64,000 bases of DNA from assembly GCF_030140925.1 (NCBI RefSeq), contig NZ_JARBWD010000002.1, positions 270,916 to 334,915 on the forward strand, in the 5' to 3' direction. The DNA comes from Parerythrobacter aestuarii (GTDB lineage Bacteria; Pseudomonadota; Alphaproteobacteria; Sphingomonadales; Sphingomonadaceae). Below are positions 51,848 through 61,269 of this stretch, in pieces. Positions within the stretch are counted from its first letter, which is position 1. Each line of letters begins with the position of its first letter. The notes under the pieces are model-generated. The model was not told the DNA's origin, made no database searches, and saw only the letters and a program-made list of their open reading frames with translations. The translations under genes and the position numbers were made by a program.

Positions 51848-54401
51848 CCTCGCCGGGAGTTGAGCCGCCTGGGGTGGTGCCGGTTGTGCCGCCGCCATCG
51901 CCTGCTCCCCCCGGGTCCTGACTGCCGGTGGTGTCATCGTTGGTCTTGCCGCCTTTATCTTTGTTGTCCTTGTCCGGCTCCTTGGTCTTGTCATTGTCCT
52001 TGGGGTCGGGCGGGTCGGGTGCGGTCGGGTCTTTCTTCGCCAGCTCTTTCTCAACGGCCAGCTTCACAAGAGCTTGGAGGCTGTTGGCTTCGGCATTCTG
52101 CAGCGCAAGGAAGGTCGCCCAGGCGGTGGTGGAGGGCGTGGCGAAGGCCAGTGAGTTATCTCCGATCAGCGAGTCACTCTCCGCCTCGACCGGGCTGATG
52201 TCGGCCCCGCCGCACTTGTTCGGCTTGTCGATCACCTTCCAGAATGGATCGTCTTCACCCGGCAGGGTCTCGCACGAAGTACACTGGCCGAGCGCGATGT
52301 CGGCAAACACGCCCGAACTGGGCAGGACGACAAGCCGGTCTGCGACCAGCTGCGGTTCGTCCAGCGGCTCGAATTCACCGTCGGCCGCGCCAAATGCGAC
52401 GTAGTTCCCCCACACGCCAAGCGGTGTCGGGTCGATATGGTGCGACAGCGGTACTCCGCCATTGCAAGTGTAGTTTTCATACTCCGCGACACGTTCGTTC
52501 ACATCGCCCAGCATCCACAGGATCGCGTTGTAGTAATGCTTGTGGCAGTTGAGATGCGCGACATAGGCCGCGACGCAGGCCTGGTGATCCTTGGGTTCTT
52601 CGTGGTCGGCGGTGCCAGCGACCTCTGCCTGTGGGGGAATGAAGGTCGAAGGGAATTTCTTCGACATCTCTTCCCGCCGCAGCGGCCGGATCGATCCCTT
52701 GGCCAGTTCGACTTCGCCGAGCTGGGGATCGGTGGTCGACACTGCGAAGTTCATGATGTCCAAATGGCCGCCAAACATCCAGAAGGTCCTGCCGTTCTTC
52801 AGCGAAACGCCGGTTACGTCAGCCGGGTCAAAGGGGTCGACGACGCCAGTGGCAGAATAGCTTGCATTGCCGGGCCAGTGTTCGTCGTGGGTGAGCTTGA
52901 CGCTCCTCATCGAACCATCGCGCAGGAAAAGGAAAACCGTTAGCGAGTTGTCCTTCATATGGGGTGTTTCGCCGAGCGAAACCGTGAGGTTGACGGTAGT
53001 TGCAAGCCTGGCAGCGTCGACACCCGCGGCAGCAGCCGGGCCGCTGCCCTTGCCTGAAAACAGCACGTGCTTGAGCGATTCGCAGCAATCATCGACGCAA
53101 TCGTCGAGGATATGGTGCTTGAGTAAGCCGTGGGTGCAGAACGCCCGGTGTGCATCGAAATCCTTGACCTGGTGCGGCACCAGCAACACCTTGCGGTGGC
53201 CGGTCAGATAGGTCGATACCCGGTGGTTCTCCAGCACCTCATGGAAGAACATGTTGAGCGCGTGGCAATAGTTGCGGTTGCACACGGCGCGGTAGGATAC
53301 GCTGGAGGTTTCGGTTTCCGACTGCTCGGCAACGATGGTCTGGCGATCCTGGCGCATCCGGTGCGCGTTCTGCTGGATCGTTTCATTGAACTGGCGCGAG
53401 GCGTTGGCTGCCACCTTGGTCCGGTCATAGGACACCGCAGCGGAGACATTCATGTTGATACTGGGAATGCTCAGGCCGATACCCAGGCTGGACTGGAAGT
53501 TGGAGCTCGTCATGTTCATGACTTCCACCAGCGAGTTGGCGCGGGTGTAGTCCGATGAGGCGTTCTCGGCGGAAACCGATTCCCTGCTCATCCGCGCCAT
53601 TTGCCGTTGTTCCCAGCTGGAGATAGCCAGCGTGACGTGCTCGCCCGGTGCCAGCGCCAGCGAATAGATCAGCTCGCCGAAGGAATAGCCCAGCCGCTTC
53701 CATGTGACGTCGTAACTGAGCAACTCACCGACATGGATGTTCATCGCCACACCATTGGCACCATCGCATTGCAGTGCATTGCGATCGCGGACGATGATTT
53801 CCGCATGTTCGAAATGCCGCATGGTGTTGTCGTTGGGGATCATCCGTTCGCAGCGATCATCGCCGAAGTGGAGGTCTTCGAAGCCGGGGAAGATGTTGGG
53901 CGACAGGTCGAGCGCGCGGGTATCAAGCGTCCAGTTCGGCTGGTTGCGACTTGCCGGTCCGACACTTTCGATCCCGCCAAACGCGCCAAAGGAAAAATCC
54001 GAGGACGGAACGCGAACATTGATGGCCCCAACATCGAGCCATCCGGTAGCCACGGGAAGGGGAATCGAGCTGGCCCCGCCATCGAGCGATACGGCCAGCG
54101 CTGCATCCTGTTCGAATGCCTTGCTGACTCCGGCTGAGGAAAAGCGCGCCAGCCCGTCACGATCCGTCGTTGCGGCCGCGATGACAACGCCGGCAGTACT
54201 GGCAAGAGAGACGACGGGTTCAGCAGCCGCCATCGCCACGCCGCCACCATCAACCATGTCTTTCCCGGCAGAAGCGGCGGATGTAACCGGGCTTCCATCG
54301 ATCACCAGGTCGGCTCGAGCGCCCGCAATCGGCTTGCCACTCGCATCATCCAGCAAGCGGACAAATACTTCACGGATAGTATTAGGTGCCTTCTTGGCCA
54401 T
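51834..54401 (-). CDS. 855-residue cysteine-rich protein of unknown function
   Basis: No signal peptide and no membrane segment. Residues 10-40 resemble a carboxypeptidase-regulatory/transthyretin-like beta-sandwich (VFVRLLDDASGKPIAGARADL). Residues 237-262 (GYSFGELIYSLALAPGEHV) start a conserved-looking core; 265-370 is a charged, probably helical and coiled segment; 371-445 is rich in His and Cys (14 Cys in all, including a CVDDCC cluster at 435-440). Residues 696-722 (SGVFADIALGQCTSCE) look like a motif that I recall, together with the YSxGE-type motif, from large uncharacterised proteins of other phyla. The tail, 789-855, is disordered: Pro/Asp/Lys then Gly/Thr rich. Divergent from a thioesterase/DUF2235-LysM pair. 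Role unknown; start at CAT 54399-54401. Confidence 0.85.
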   Translation of the reverse strand: MAKKAPNTIREVFVRLLDDASGKPIAGARADLVIDGSPVTSAASAGKDMVDGGGVAMAAAEPVVSLASTAGVVIAAATTDRDGLARFSSAGVSKAFEQDAALAVSLDGGASSIPLPVATGWLDVGAINVRVPSSDFSFGAFGGIESVGPASRNQPNWTLDTRALDLSPNIFPGFEDLHFGDDRCERMIPNDNTMRHFEHAEIIVRDRNALQCDGANGVAMNIHVGELLSYDVTWKRLGYSFGELIYSLALAPGEHVTLAISSWEQRQMARMSRESVSAENASSDYTRANSLVEVMNMTSSNFQSSLGIGLSIPSINMNVSAAVSYDRTKVAANASRQFNETIQQNAHRMRQDRQTIVAEQSETETSSVSYRAVCNRNYCHALNMFFHEVLENHRVSTYLTGHRKVLLVPHQVKDFDAHRAFCTHGLLKHHILDDCVDDCCESLKHVLFSGKGSGPAAAAGVDAARLATTVNLTVSLGETPHMKDNSLTVFLFLRDGSMRSVKLTHDEHWPGNASYSATGVVDPFDPADVTGVSLKNGRTFWMFGGHLDIMNFAVSTTDPQLGEVELAKGSIRPLRREEMSKKFPSTFIPPQAEVAGTADHEEPKDHQACVAAYVAHLNCHKHYYNAILWMLGDVNERVAEYENYTCNGGVPLSHHIDPTPLGVWGNYVAFGAADGEFEPLDEPQLVADRLVVLPSSGVFADIALGQCTSCETLPGEDDPFWKVIDKPNKCGGADISPVEAESDSLIGDNSLAFATPSTTAWATFLALQNAEANSLQALVKLAVEKELAKKDPTAPDPPDPKDNDKTKEPDKDNKDKGGKTNDDTTGSQDPGGAGDGGGTTGTTPGGSTPGEENPD

Positions 54402-54500
54402 GATCGCATTCCCCTGAATTTTTTCATTTCAATTTTTGCGATCTATGGACATCATTCAGGCAATTGTTCGGGGATAATAGGACGCAGGCGACAAAATACT

Positions 54501-54510
54501 TTACATGTAA
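54501..54510. promoter_or_regulatory. TTACATGTAA palindrome in a divergent promoter region
   Basis: A perfect 10-base palindrome in the AT-rich 151-base gap between the 855-residue gene (-) and the thioesterase gene (+). It may serve as an operator or as part of a -10 region (ACTTTACATGTAATCT). Confidence 0.4.
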
Positions 54511-54552
54511 TCTCCGATGGACACGCGTGTCTTCCCGATGCAGGACGCAGGC

Positions 54553-54999
54553 ATGAGCACTGACAGCATCTGGTGGGGCGGCACCTTGCCCAAGCTGGCC
54601 GACATGACGGCCCTGGGCGACAGTGGGATGCCGGGGTATATTGGTATCGAATTCGTCGAAGTAGGCGACCGGTCGATCACTGCGCGCATGCCCGTCGACG
54701 CTCGCACCCATCAGCCGTTCGGTCGGCTGCATGGTGGGGCCTCGGTGGCCTTGGCAGAAACGGTGGGCTCCGTCGCGGCTGGCCATGTGGTCGACCGCAG
54801 CCAGTTCGCTGCAGTCGGGATGGAGATCAATGCCAACCATATCCGCCCGGTTTACGACAGCTATGTCTACGCGACCGCCACGCCGGAAAACATAGGTCGC
54901 ACGACGCATGTCTGGTCGATCCGGATCGTTGATGAGCAGGGGCGGCTGGTATGTATTTCCCGGCTGACGATGGCCGTCATCCCGCTCGAACGAAAGTAG
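54553..54999 (+). CDS. Hotdog-fold acyl-CoA thioesterase (PaaI/MenI-like)
   Basis: A 148-residue single hotdog domain. 'PGYIGIEFVEVGDRSITARMPVD', 'HQPFGRLHGGASVALAETVGSVA' and 'EINANHIRP' match the PaaI/YbdB/MenI branch; the acidic catalytic residue is the Glu of LAETVG. It hydrolyses acyl- or aryl-CoA esters. The start is uncertain: ATG 54553 has AGGA upstream; ATG 54517 would add 12 residues. It precedes the DUF2235-LysM gene by 59 bases. Confidence 0.88.
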   Translation: MSTDSIWWGGTLPKLADMTALGDSGMPGYIGIEFVEVGDRSITARMPVDARTHQPFGRLHGGASVALAETVGSVAAGHVVDRSQFAAVGMEINANHIRPVYDSYVYATATPENIGRTTHVWSIRIVDEQGRLVCISRLTMAVIPLERK

Positions 55000-55058
55000 C
55001 GCTTTTGTAAAAAGTCCGTAATTCGGGTAGTATTGCTCCCTTGTTGCGGGAGGAGAAA

Positions 55059-56456
55059 TTGGCGAAACGGCTGGTATTCTGCTTCGACGGAACGTGGAAC
55101 GAACTCGCTGTGGACGAGCCGACCAATGTCGCCAAGATCGCGCAGATGGTCCGCCCAACGGCGCGCGATGGCCGCGCTCAGATTGTCTATTATGACGAAG
55201 GCATCGGCACCAACACCAACTGGATCAACCGCAAGTATCAGGGTGCGACCGGTAACGGATTGATGCTCAAGCTGCGCGATGCCTATCGCTTCCTAACGTT
55301 CAACTACGAGCCCGGCGACGAAATCTACGCCTTCGGGTTTTCTCGCGGCGCATTCACCGCGCGGTCCTTTGTCGGGCTGGTGCGCCACGCCGGGATCCTC
55401 GATGTCATCAGCGCCAACCAGATTGAGCGGGCGATTGCCATTTATCGCAGCGCACCGGCGGGCCGGACGAACGAGGAATCGCCTGAAGCACTGGACTTCC
55501 GGCTCGCCAATTGCCGCAGCATGTGCGTCAGTGACAAGGATCGCCGCCTGCGGATCGAGCGTGATCCCGCCGGGGGGTATGAAAACGCAGCCATGCTCGA
55601 CATCCGCTATGTCGGTGTGTGGGACACAGTCGCAGCGCTGGGGGTCCCGGCTTTCCTGCCCGGAGCAAAGGCCATCAATGACAAATACGGCTTCCACGAC
55701 GCGATTCTGACCAGCAAGATCAAGTCGGCGCGGCACGCAGTGGCAATCGACGAGGAACGGCTGACCTTCCGCCCCACGCTGTTTTCCCGCGAGCGGCTCG
55801 ACGAGCTCAACGCGCTGGCCCGCAAGGAACACGGTAAGGATTTCGAGGAATGGGAAGTGCCCTACCAGGAGCGCTGGTTCCCCGGCGTCCATGGGGCGGT
55901 CGGTGGCGGCGGGGCCAACCTGGGGCTGTCAGACGGAGCCCTCGAATGGGTGCTGGCAGGCGCCAAGCGTGCCGGGCTGGAAGTGCGCGATGACGAGGAT
56001 TCCCAGACCTTCAGGCTCAATCCCGATCCGTTTGACTGGTTGCAGAACGATCCGGCCAAGCGCGGCAACAGCATTGTCAGACGGCTGCTCGGGCTGGTCC
56101 AGTCGCCCCGGCAAGGGCCGGAGCGGATCGACCAGGTGGCGCTGCCGACATTGCAGCGCTGGGACGCTCCGGATGAGGCCTTGCCGGAAGGCAAGCGCTA
56201 CCGGCCCGAATCGCTCGCCAAGGTGGCAGAGGCGATCGACGAATGGGTTGCCAACCGCGAACTCGAATTCAAATCGGAATACGTCGTGCAGAGGGGTGAT
56301 ACGCTCTACAAGATCGCCCGCGAATTCCTGGGTGACGGCATGCGCTACCCGGAAATCTTTAACGCCAATCGTGACCGGATTTCCGATCCCGACCACATCC
56401 TGCCCGGCATGCGCCTGCGGGTCACACAGGCCATCACCAGCCCCGAAATCCCATAG
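55059..56456 (+). CDS. DUF2235 (Tle1-like) hydrolase with C-terminal LysM domain
   Basis: A 465-residue protein with two parts. Residues 1-330 are a DUF2235 alpha/beta hydrolase, the fold of Tle1 phospholipase effectors of type VI secretion: 'LVFCFDGTWNE' at the start, nucleophile elbow GFSRGA (Ser95), Asp in GVWDTVAALG (about 189), His in FPGVHGAVGGGGAN (278). Residues 408-455 are a LysM fold (VVQRGDTLYKIAREFLG ... ILPGMRLRV), which binds peptidoglycan. I place the start at TTG 55059, directly after GGGAGGAGAAA; a TTG at 55041 would put the ribosome site inside the gene. No signal peptide and no secretion genes nearby. Confidence 0.9.
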   Translation: MAKRLVFCFDGTWNELAVDEPTNVAKIAQMVRPTARDGRAQIVYYDEGIGTNTNWINRKYQGATGNGLMLKLRDAYRFLTFNYEPGDEIYAFGFSRGAFTARSFVGLVRHAGILDVISANQIERAIAIYRSAPAGRTNEESPEALDFRLANCRSMCVSDKDRRLRIERDPAGGYENAAMLDIRYVGVWDTVAALGVPAFLPGAKAINDKYGFHDAILTSKIKSARHAVAIDEERLTFRPTLFSRERLDELNALARKEHGKDFEEWEVPYQERWFPGVHGAVGGGGANLGLSDGALEWVLAGAKRAGLEVRDDEDSQTFRLNPDPFDWLQNDPAKRGNSIVRRLLGLVQSPRQGPERIDQVALPTLQRWDAPDEALPEGKRYRPESLAKVAEAIDEWVANRELEFKSEYVVQRGDTLYKIAREFLGDGMRYPEIFNANRDRISDPDHILPGMRLRVTQAITSPEIP

Positions 56457-56465
56457 CCAGACGCC

Positions 56466-57836
56466 TCAGGCCGGCTCGCTCGCTCTGGCATCGACGGGAA
56501 GGCTATTGCCCGCTGCATTGGCCCGCTTCGCGCCAGCCTTTATCTCCTTGAGCAGGTCACGCACGTAGTGATCGAAGTCGAGCTGGATCGTGTGGCGCCG
56601 GGCGTTGTAATACTGCCCGGTGTGATATTCCTCGTCGGTCGAGATGATGCGCTGCATCGCGTCGGCTGAGGGCGGGGCGTACTGCCCGGCCAGATAGGCC
56701 GCCACCAGCTTCGATTGCTGCTCGGCGAAATTGACCAGCGTCGGCAGCGGTTGGCCCAGCCCGAGGTAAAACAGGTCCGGCACATCGGGCTTCATGATCC
56801 GCTTGAATAGCGCGGGCGGGCGGTTGTCTTCGTCTGCCTTGAGCGCGGGATCGGTGAAGAAGGGGAAGCTGATGTCATAGCCGGTGGCCCAGATGATGAC
56901 GTCGAGTTCCTCGCGGCTGCCGTCGGTGAACACCACGCCGTCCCCGTCGAGTTTTTCGATCCCCGGCTTCATGGTCAGGTCGCCTGATCCGGCCCGGACG
57001 AGGAATTCGCCGCTGACGGTGCCATGGCTTTCGAACGGGCCGATCTCAGGCTCGGGCAGGCCATAGTCGCTCATCCTGCCGACCAGCTTCTTGACCAGCC
57101 GGCCGCCCAGCCATTGCCTGAGGCCCTTGGGCATCCACGCCGGGGCCGGGTTCTTGTCGAGCGGCTGGCCCTGGTAATACTTCGGGAAGATCCATACCCC
57201 GTGCCGCGCAGAAACGAACAGCTTCTTGGCCACGGTCCGCTGCGACAGCTCGGAGGAGATATCCATCGAGCTGTTGCCGAGCCCGACCACCAGCACGCGC
57301 TTGCCCATGCAATCGATGGGGTCGGTGGGAGTGCAATAGGCATGGCTATGGATCTGCGGCCCGTCGAAATGGCCGGGATATTCGGGAATGCGTGCATCCC
57401 AGTGGTGCCCGTTGGCGACGACCAGCGCGTCATAGAAACGCTTTTCGCCGTCCGACAGGATGATGTCCCAGCCGCCATCGGCGCGGCGCTCGGCTTTCTC
57501 GACGCGCGTGTTGAACTGGATGTGTTTGCGCAGCCGGAAATGCGCGACGTAATCGTGGAAATACTGCAGCAATTGCTCGTGGCTGGGATAATCCGGCCAC
57601 TCGTCGGGCACCGGGTAATCTTCGAACGCCAGCCGCCATTTCGACGTGTCGATATGCAGGCTCTGGTAACAGGCCGACATGCCGTTGGGGTTCTTGTAGT
57701 ACCAGTTGCCGCCGATATCGTCGGAGGCTTCGATGATATCGAAGGGGATGCCGTAATCCTTCATCCGCTTGGCGGTGGTGAAGCCGCTGCACCCGGCCCC
57801 GATGATGCAGACGCGCGGTAGCGCCTGCGCGCTCAT
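56466..57836 (-). CDS. Flavin-containing monooxygenase (FMO type)
   Basis: A 456-residue NADPH/FAD oxygenase. First Rossmann motif 'VCIIGAGCSGFTTAKRM', then 'GGNWYYKNPNG'; the FMO fingerprint F-x-G-x3-H-x3-Y is FDGPQIHSHAY; second nucleotide motif 'VLVVGLGNSSMDISSE'. The C-terminal 'ATGYDISFPFF' is typical. Overlaps the nitronate monooxygenase gene by four bases (ATGA), so co-expressed. Substrate unknown. Confidence 0.9.
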   Translation of the reverse strand: MSAQALPRVCIIGAGCSGFTTAKRMKDYGIPFDIIEASDDIGGNWYYKNPNGMSACYQSLHIDTSKWRLAFEDYPVPDEWPDYPSHEQLLQYFHDYVAHFRLRKHIQFNTRVEKAERRADGGWDIILSDGEKRFYDALVVANGHHWDARIPEYPGHFDGPQIHSHAYCTPTDPIDCMGKRVLVVGLGNSSMDISSELSQRTVAKKLFVSARHGVWIFPKYYQGQPLDKNPAPAWMPKGLRQWLGGRLVKKLVGRMSDYGLPEPEIGPFESHGTVSGEFLVRAGSGDLTMKPGIEKLDGDGVVFTDGSREELDVIIWATGYDISFPFFTDPALKADEDNRPPALFKRIMKPDVPDLFYLGLGQPLPTLVNFAEQQSKLVAAYLAGQYAPPSADAMQRIISTDEEYHTGQYYNARRHTIQLDFDHYVRDLLKEIKAGAKRANAAGNSLPVDARASEPA

Positions 57837-58951
57837 TCGAGCAGCCCCATCATCCGTTCATAGGCGGCGGCAAAGTCTTCCTTGAAATCCTGCACCACCT
57901 GGCCCGCGCCGCGCTGTTCCTTGACCATGCCGACGCCCTGCCCGACGAAATAGGTTGCCAGTTCCTGCGCCGCGCGGTTGCCGTTGACGCTGGCCTTGTC
58001 GATCGCGCGAAGGGTCGGTTCGGAAAGCAGCATCATCAACGGCATGGGCAGTGCGGGGATCTCCGCCTCTTCCCACTTGTAGTGCCACGCGCTGCGCAGC
58101 TGGCGGCTGTATTTGCCGGTCCGGTGCTTGGAGCGGATGGTGTCACGGCTGGAAGCCGCGATCATCTTCTCGCGGAAGACTTCGGTCGTCTCGGCCTCGC
58201 TGGTGGCGAGCCACACGCTGCCGCACCATGCGCCGTCGGCTCCCATCGCCATCATCCCGGCCATCTGCTTGCCGGTCATGATCCCGCCGGCGGCGAGCAC
58301 GGGAATGTCGGCCCCGGCCTCGGCAATCGCGTCGAGCACTTCGGGGATCAGCACAACCGTGCTCACGTCTCCACAATGCCCGCCGCCTTCGCCGCCCTGC
58401 GCGACGATAATGTCGACCCCGGCAGCGATCTGCTTCATCGCGTGCTCCTTCGCGCCGACCAGCGCCGCGACCGGGATACCGCGCTTCTTGCCGGCCTCAA
58501 TCATCTCCGGCGGAGCAGTGCCCAGCGCATTGGCGATCAGGCGCACAGGATGGTTGAACGCGACCTCCAGCAGTTCCTGCCCGAGTGACGTGTTAGGCCG
58601 CTGCGAGCCGCCCATTGGCGCAGCGTTCTCTTCGGCAATCCCCGCCTCGCGCAAGATCGCGCGGGTGAAATCGCGGTACTTGTCAGGGATCTGGGCGATG
58701 ATCTGGTCGGCGGTGATGTCCATCTTCACTGCCTGCACTTCAGGGATCAGCACATCGACGCCGTAGGGCTTGCCGTCGACATGGTCGTCGATCCAGCTCA
58801 GCTCCTGTTCAAGCTGCTCGGGCGTCGAACTGACGGCGCCGACCACGCCGAAACCGCCGGCGCGGCTGACAGCGGCGACAACGTCGCGGCAATGCGAAAA
58901 GGCAAACAGCGGGAATTCGCATCCCACCATCTCTGTCATGCGGAAAGCCAT
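57833..58951 (-). CDS. Nitronate monooxygenase / NAD(P)H-dependent flavin oxidoreductase
   Basis: A 372-residue FMN barrel protein of the 2-nitropropane dioxygenase family. 'IIVAQGGEGGGHCGDVSTVVLIPEV' (flavin phosphate loop) and 'IPVLAAGGIMTGKQMAGMMAMGADG' are the classical segments. Members oxidise nitronates or reduce quinones; in catabolic clusters their real substrate is often unknown. Coupled with the downstream FMO gene and 18 bases from the GST gene. Confidence 0.9.
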   Translation of the reverse strand: MAFRMTEMVGCEFPLFAFSHCRDVVAAVSRAGGFGVVGAVSSTPEQLEQELSWIDDHVDGKPYGVDVLIPEVQAVKMDITADQIIAQIPDKYRDFTRAILREAGIAEENAAPMGGSQRPNTSLGQELLEVAFNHPVRLIANALGTAPPEMIEAGKKRGIPVAALVGAKEHAMKQIAAGVDIIVAQGGEGGGHCGDVSTVVLIPEVLDAIAEAGADIPVLAAGGIMTGKQMAGMMAMGADGAWCGSVWLATSEAETTEVFREKMIAASSRDTIRSKHRTGKYSRQLRSAWHYKWEEAEIPALPMPLMMLLSEPTLRAIDKASVNGNRAAQELATYFVGQGVGMVKEQRGAGQVVQDFKEDFAAAYERMMGLLE

Positions 58952-58969
58952 GGGTCCTGTTTCTCCCCT

Positions 58970-59947
58970 CTAGTCCAGCAGCGCTTGCCAGGCCGGGCCG
59001 ATCCACCCGGCGGCGCGTGCCCTGTCGTTGTCATCGAGCGCAGCATAGCGTGCGCGCAGGTCCAGTATGCACTTGGCCTGGTATTTGAAGGTGCCCTGCG
59101 AATAGGGTTTGCCCATCGCTTCGATGGCGAAGGTCTCTTTTCCGGCTTCCAGCGCGGCGGCGTTGGCAGCGAGGAAAGGCGCATAGACTTCGCCTGCAAC
59201 CCTGGCGATTGCCAGCGCCGCTTCGGATGGTTCTTCGGCCCAATCGCCTTCGACGCCCGACAGGTCATCGAGATGGGTCAGCCAGCGATAAGTGTAGGGA
59301 TAGTCGGCGCGCATCATCGCCTGCGGTGTCGGGTCGACCGCCAGTTGGGAGAGCTGGCCGAGCAAGCCGAACTCGGCGAGGCTGGGGCGACTGCCGAACA
59401 GGAAGAATCTGTCCGTCACATGGTCTTCCAGCGCCTGCAGCACTGCGCGGGTCGAGGCTTCGATCAGCGGGAAGTTCTCTGGCGTGCAGCCCACGATAGC
59501 CATCCGACCCACCTGCCGTTGACGAAAAGCTTCACCAGCCGCCTGGCTTGCTTCCAATCCGCCACCATGCATCATGTCGAAGGCCAGCCAGCGGCTCATT
59601 TGCACCTGGTCGACATCGGCCAGCCAGCGATAGCCGAACATCGCCTTGGTCAGCCATTCATCGGCGAAGTCCTCAAGCATGTGGGCCAGGAAGGACATGG
59701 CGGGATCGGTCGGGACAATACTCCGTTTCGAATGCAGGTTTTCCAGTGCGTAGATCAGCGGCGTGGAATCGTTGGCAAAGTGCCCGTCGGGAAACTCCAG
59801 CACTGGGATCACCGGTGCCCGAACTTGCTGCAGTGCTTCCTGCCGCTCTTTCCCGTCATGCCAGGTGAACGGCAGTCGCCGATAACGCAGCACGGCACGC
59901 ATTTTCATTGAGTAGGGAGACGCGAGCGCACCGTAGAGTTTGTACAT
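58970..59947 (-). CDS. Glutathione S-transferase family protein
   Basis: A 325-residue two-domain GST-like protein, longer than the usual 200-230 residues. The thioredoxin-fold N-terminal part is '[21 protein letters not shown]' with the expected '[24 protein letters not shown]' (cis-Pro and the ND/ES-type glutathione contact). The larger C-terminal helical domain may form a wide hydrophobic pocket. Its place between P450 and nitronate monooxygenase genes suggests conjugation or isomerisation of an oxidised hydrophobic substrate. Confidence 0.85.
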   Translation of the reverse strand: MYKLYGALASPYSMKMRAVLRYRRLPFTWHDGKERQEALQQVRAPVIPVLEFPDGHFANDSTPLIYALENLHSKRSIVPTDPAMSFLAHMLEDFADEWLTKAMFGYRWLADVDQVQMSRWLAFDMMHGGGLEASQAAGEAFRQRQVGRMAIVGCTPENFPLIEASTRAVLQALEDHVTDRFFLFGSRPSLAEFGLLGQLSQLAVDPTPQAMMRADYPYTYRWLTHLDDLSGVEGDWAEEPSEAALAIARVAGEVYAPFLAANAAALEAGKETFAIEAMGKPYSQGTFKYQAKCILDLRARYAALDDNDRARAAGWIGPAWQALLD

Positions 59948-59953
59948 CGTGTG

Positions 59954-61192
59954 TCAGCCCCGCTGTTCGATCTTGACCGGCATGGAAGTGAACCCATGGA
60001 GGAACGGACTGGCGAGCCGGGTCGGTCGGCCCTGCGGCACGATCCGCCAGCCCCGGGCGACGATTTCCTCGATCACCGTGCCGATCTGCGCTTCTGCCAG
60101 CCGCGCGCCGACGCAGCGGTGGATCCCATGGCCGAATGCGAGATGGCGCCGGGCATTCTCGCGCGTCACGTCATATTGGTCGGGGTTGGAGAACACCGCC
60201 TCGTCGCGATTGGCCGAGATGTACCACATCACCACTTTCTCGCCCGCCGGGATATGCTGCCCGCCCAGTTCGGTATCACGCGTGGTCGTGCGGCGCATGT
60301 GCGTGACCGGCGATTGCCAGCGGATGATTTCCTGCGCAGCGTTGGGAATCAGGCTGGCATCGCCATGCAGAGCGTCCAGCTGCTCCGGCCAGCGGTCGAA
60401 TACCTCGACCAGCCCGCTGATCGAATTGCGGGTCGTGTCGTTGCCGCCCACGATCAGCAGCGCGATGTTGGCCAGCCGCTCCATCGGGGTCATGTTCCCC
60501 ATGGCTTCGGAATGGACCATACGGCTGAGCAGGTCGTCGGCGGGCGGGGCGCTGCGGCGCTCCTCCAGCAATTCGTCGAACCGCCCCAGCATCTGGTACA
60601 TCTGCTTGAGCCATTCCTCGCGGTAGGCATCCGACTGCGCCTCTTCACCGACGCCGCTGGCGTAGTCAGACCAGCGCTTCAGGTCGTCGGTCTCGGCATC
60701 GGGATCCATGTCGAACAGGATGCACAGCATACCCATGGTTTGCGGGATCGAGACCTGGGTTACCCAGTCGAAAGTCTCGCCAATGGGCAGCTTGTCGAGC
60801 AGGTAGGCGCAGCGTTCGCGCACCTGCTGGTCACGGGTTTTCATCTGGCTCGGCGCGAAGGCCGGCTGGATGACCTTGCGCTGGGCGGTGTGGACCGGCG
60901 GGTCGGCGGCGATGAAATTGGGCAGGTTGGCTTCGGGCGGAGGCGTCGAGATGGTGATGTTGCCGTTCTCCCAGCTCGAGGAATAGGTCTCGTGATCGAG
61001 CTCGACCTTGCTCACCAGCTCGTGGGTGACGACCGACCAATAGGGGCCATAGGGGCTGTCGGGGCACCAGCTGACCGGCATCTCGCGCCGCAGCTGGGCA
61101 AAGGGCTCGTGCCAGCGGTCCTCGACATAGAGCGCTTCGCGGCTGACATCGACCGGCGCGACGGCGCGCCCTTCCTGCACGGCAGTGGCCAT
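59954..61192 (-). CDS. Cytochrome P450, CYP153-like
   Basis: A 412-residue soluble bacterial P450. I-helix 'LLIVGGNDTTRNSISG' (the TTRNS form I associate with CYP153 alkane/fatty-acid terminal hydroxylases), K-helix ExxR in 'AAQEIIRWQSP', heme loop FGHGIHRCVGARLAE with the Cys ligand. 'DPPVHTAQRKVIQPAFAP' is also seen in CYP153 enzymes. No ferredoxin or ferredoxin reductase gene is adjacent, so redox partners come from elsewhere. Start CAT 61190-61192; divergent from a Baeyer-Villiger monooxygenase gene with 77 bases between. Confidence 0.9.
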   Translation of the reverse strand: MATAVQEGRAVAPVDVSREALYVEDRWHEPFAQLRREMPVSWCPDSPYGPYWSVVTHELVSKVELDHETYSSSWENGNITISTPPPEANLPNFIAADPPVHTAQRKVIQPAFAPSQMKTRDQQVRERCAYLLDKLPIGETFDWVTQVSIPQTMGMLCILFDMDPDAETDDLKRWSDYASGVGEEAQSDAYREEWLKQMYQMLGRFDELLEERRSAPPADDLLSRMVHSEAMGNMTPMERLANIALLIVGGNDTTRNSISGLVEVFDRWPEQLDALHGDASLIPNAAQEIIRWQSPVTHMRRTTTRDTELGGQHIPAGEKVVMWYISANRDEAVFSNPDQYDVTRENARRHLAFGHGIHRCVGARLAEAQIGTVIEEIVARGWRIVPQGRPTRLASPFLHGFTSMPVKIEQRG

Positions 61193-61269
61193 ATTGCTCT
61201 CCTCTCTCCGCCGTGAAAGGTTGCATAGTGAGACGAATGTGTCACTCTGTATTTCGAGGGAGAGATGCG

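Noticed and set aside
55041..55058. Earlier TTG start for the DUF2235-LysM gene
   Set aside because: The strong GGGAGGAG ribosome site would then lie inside the coding region; TTG 55059 is correctly spaced.
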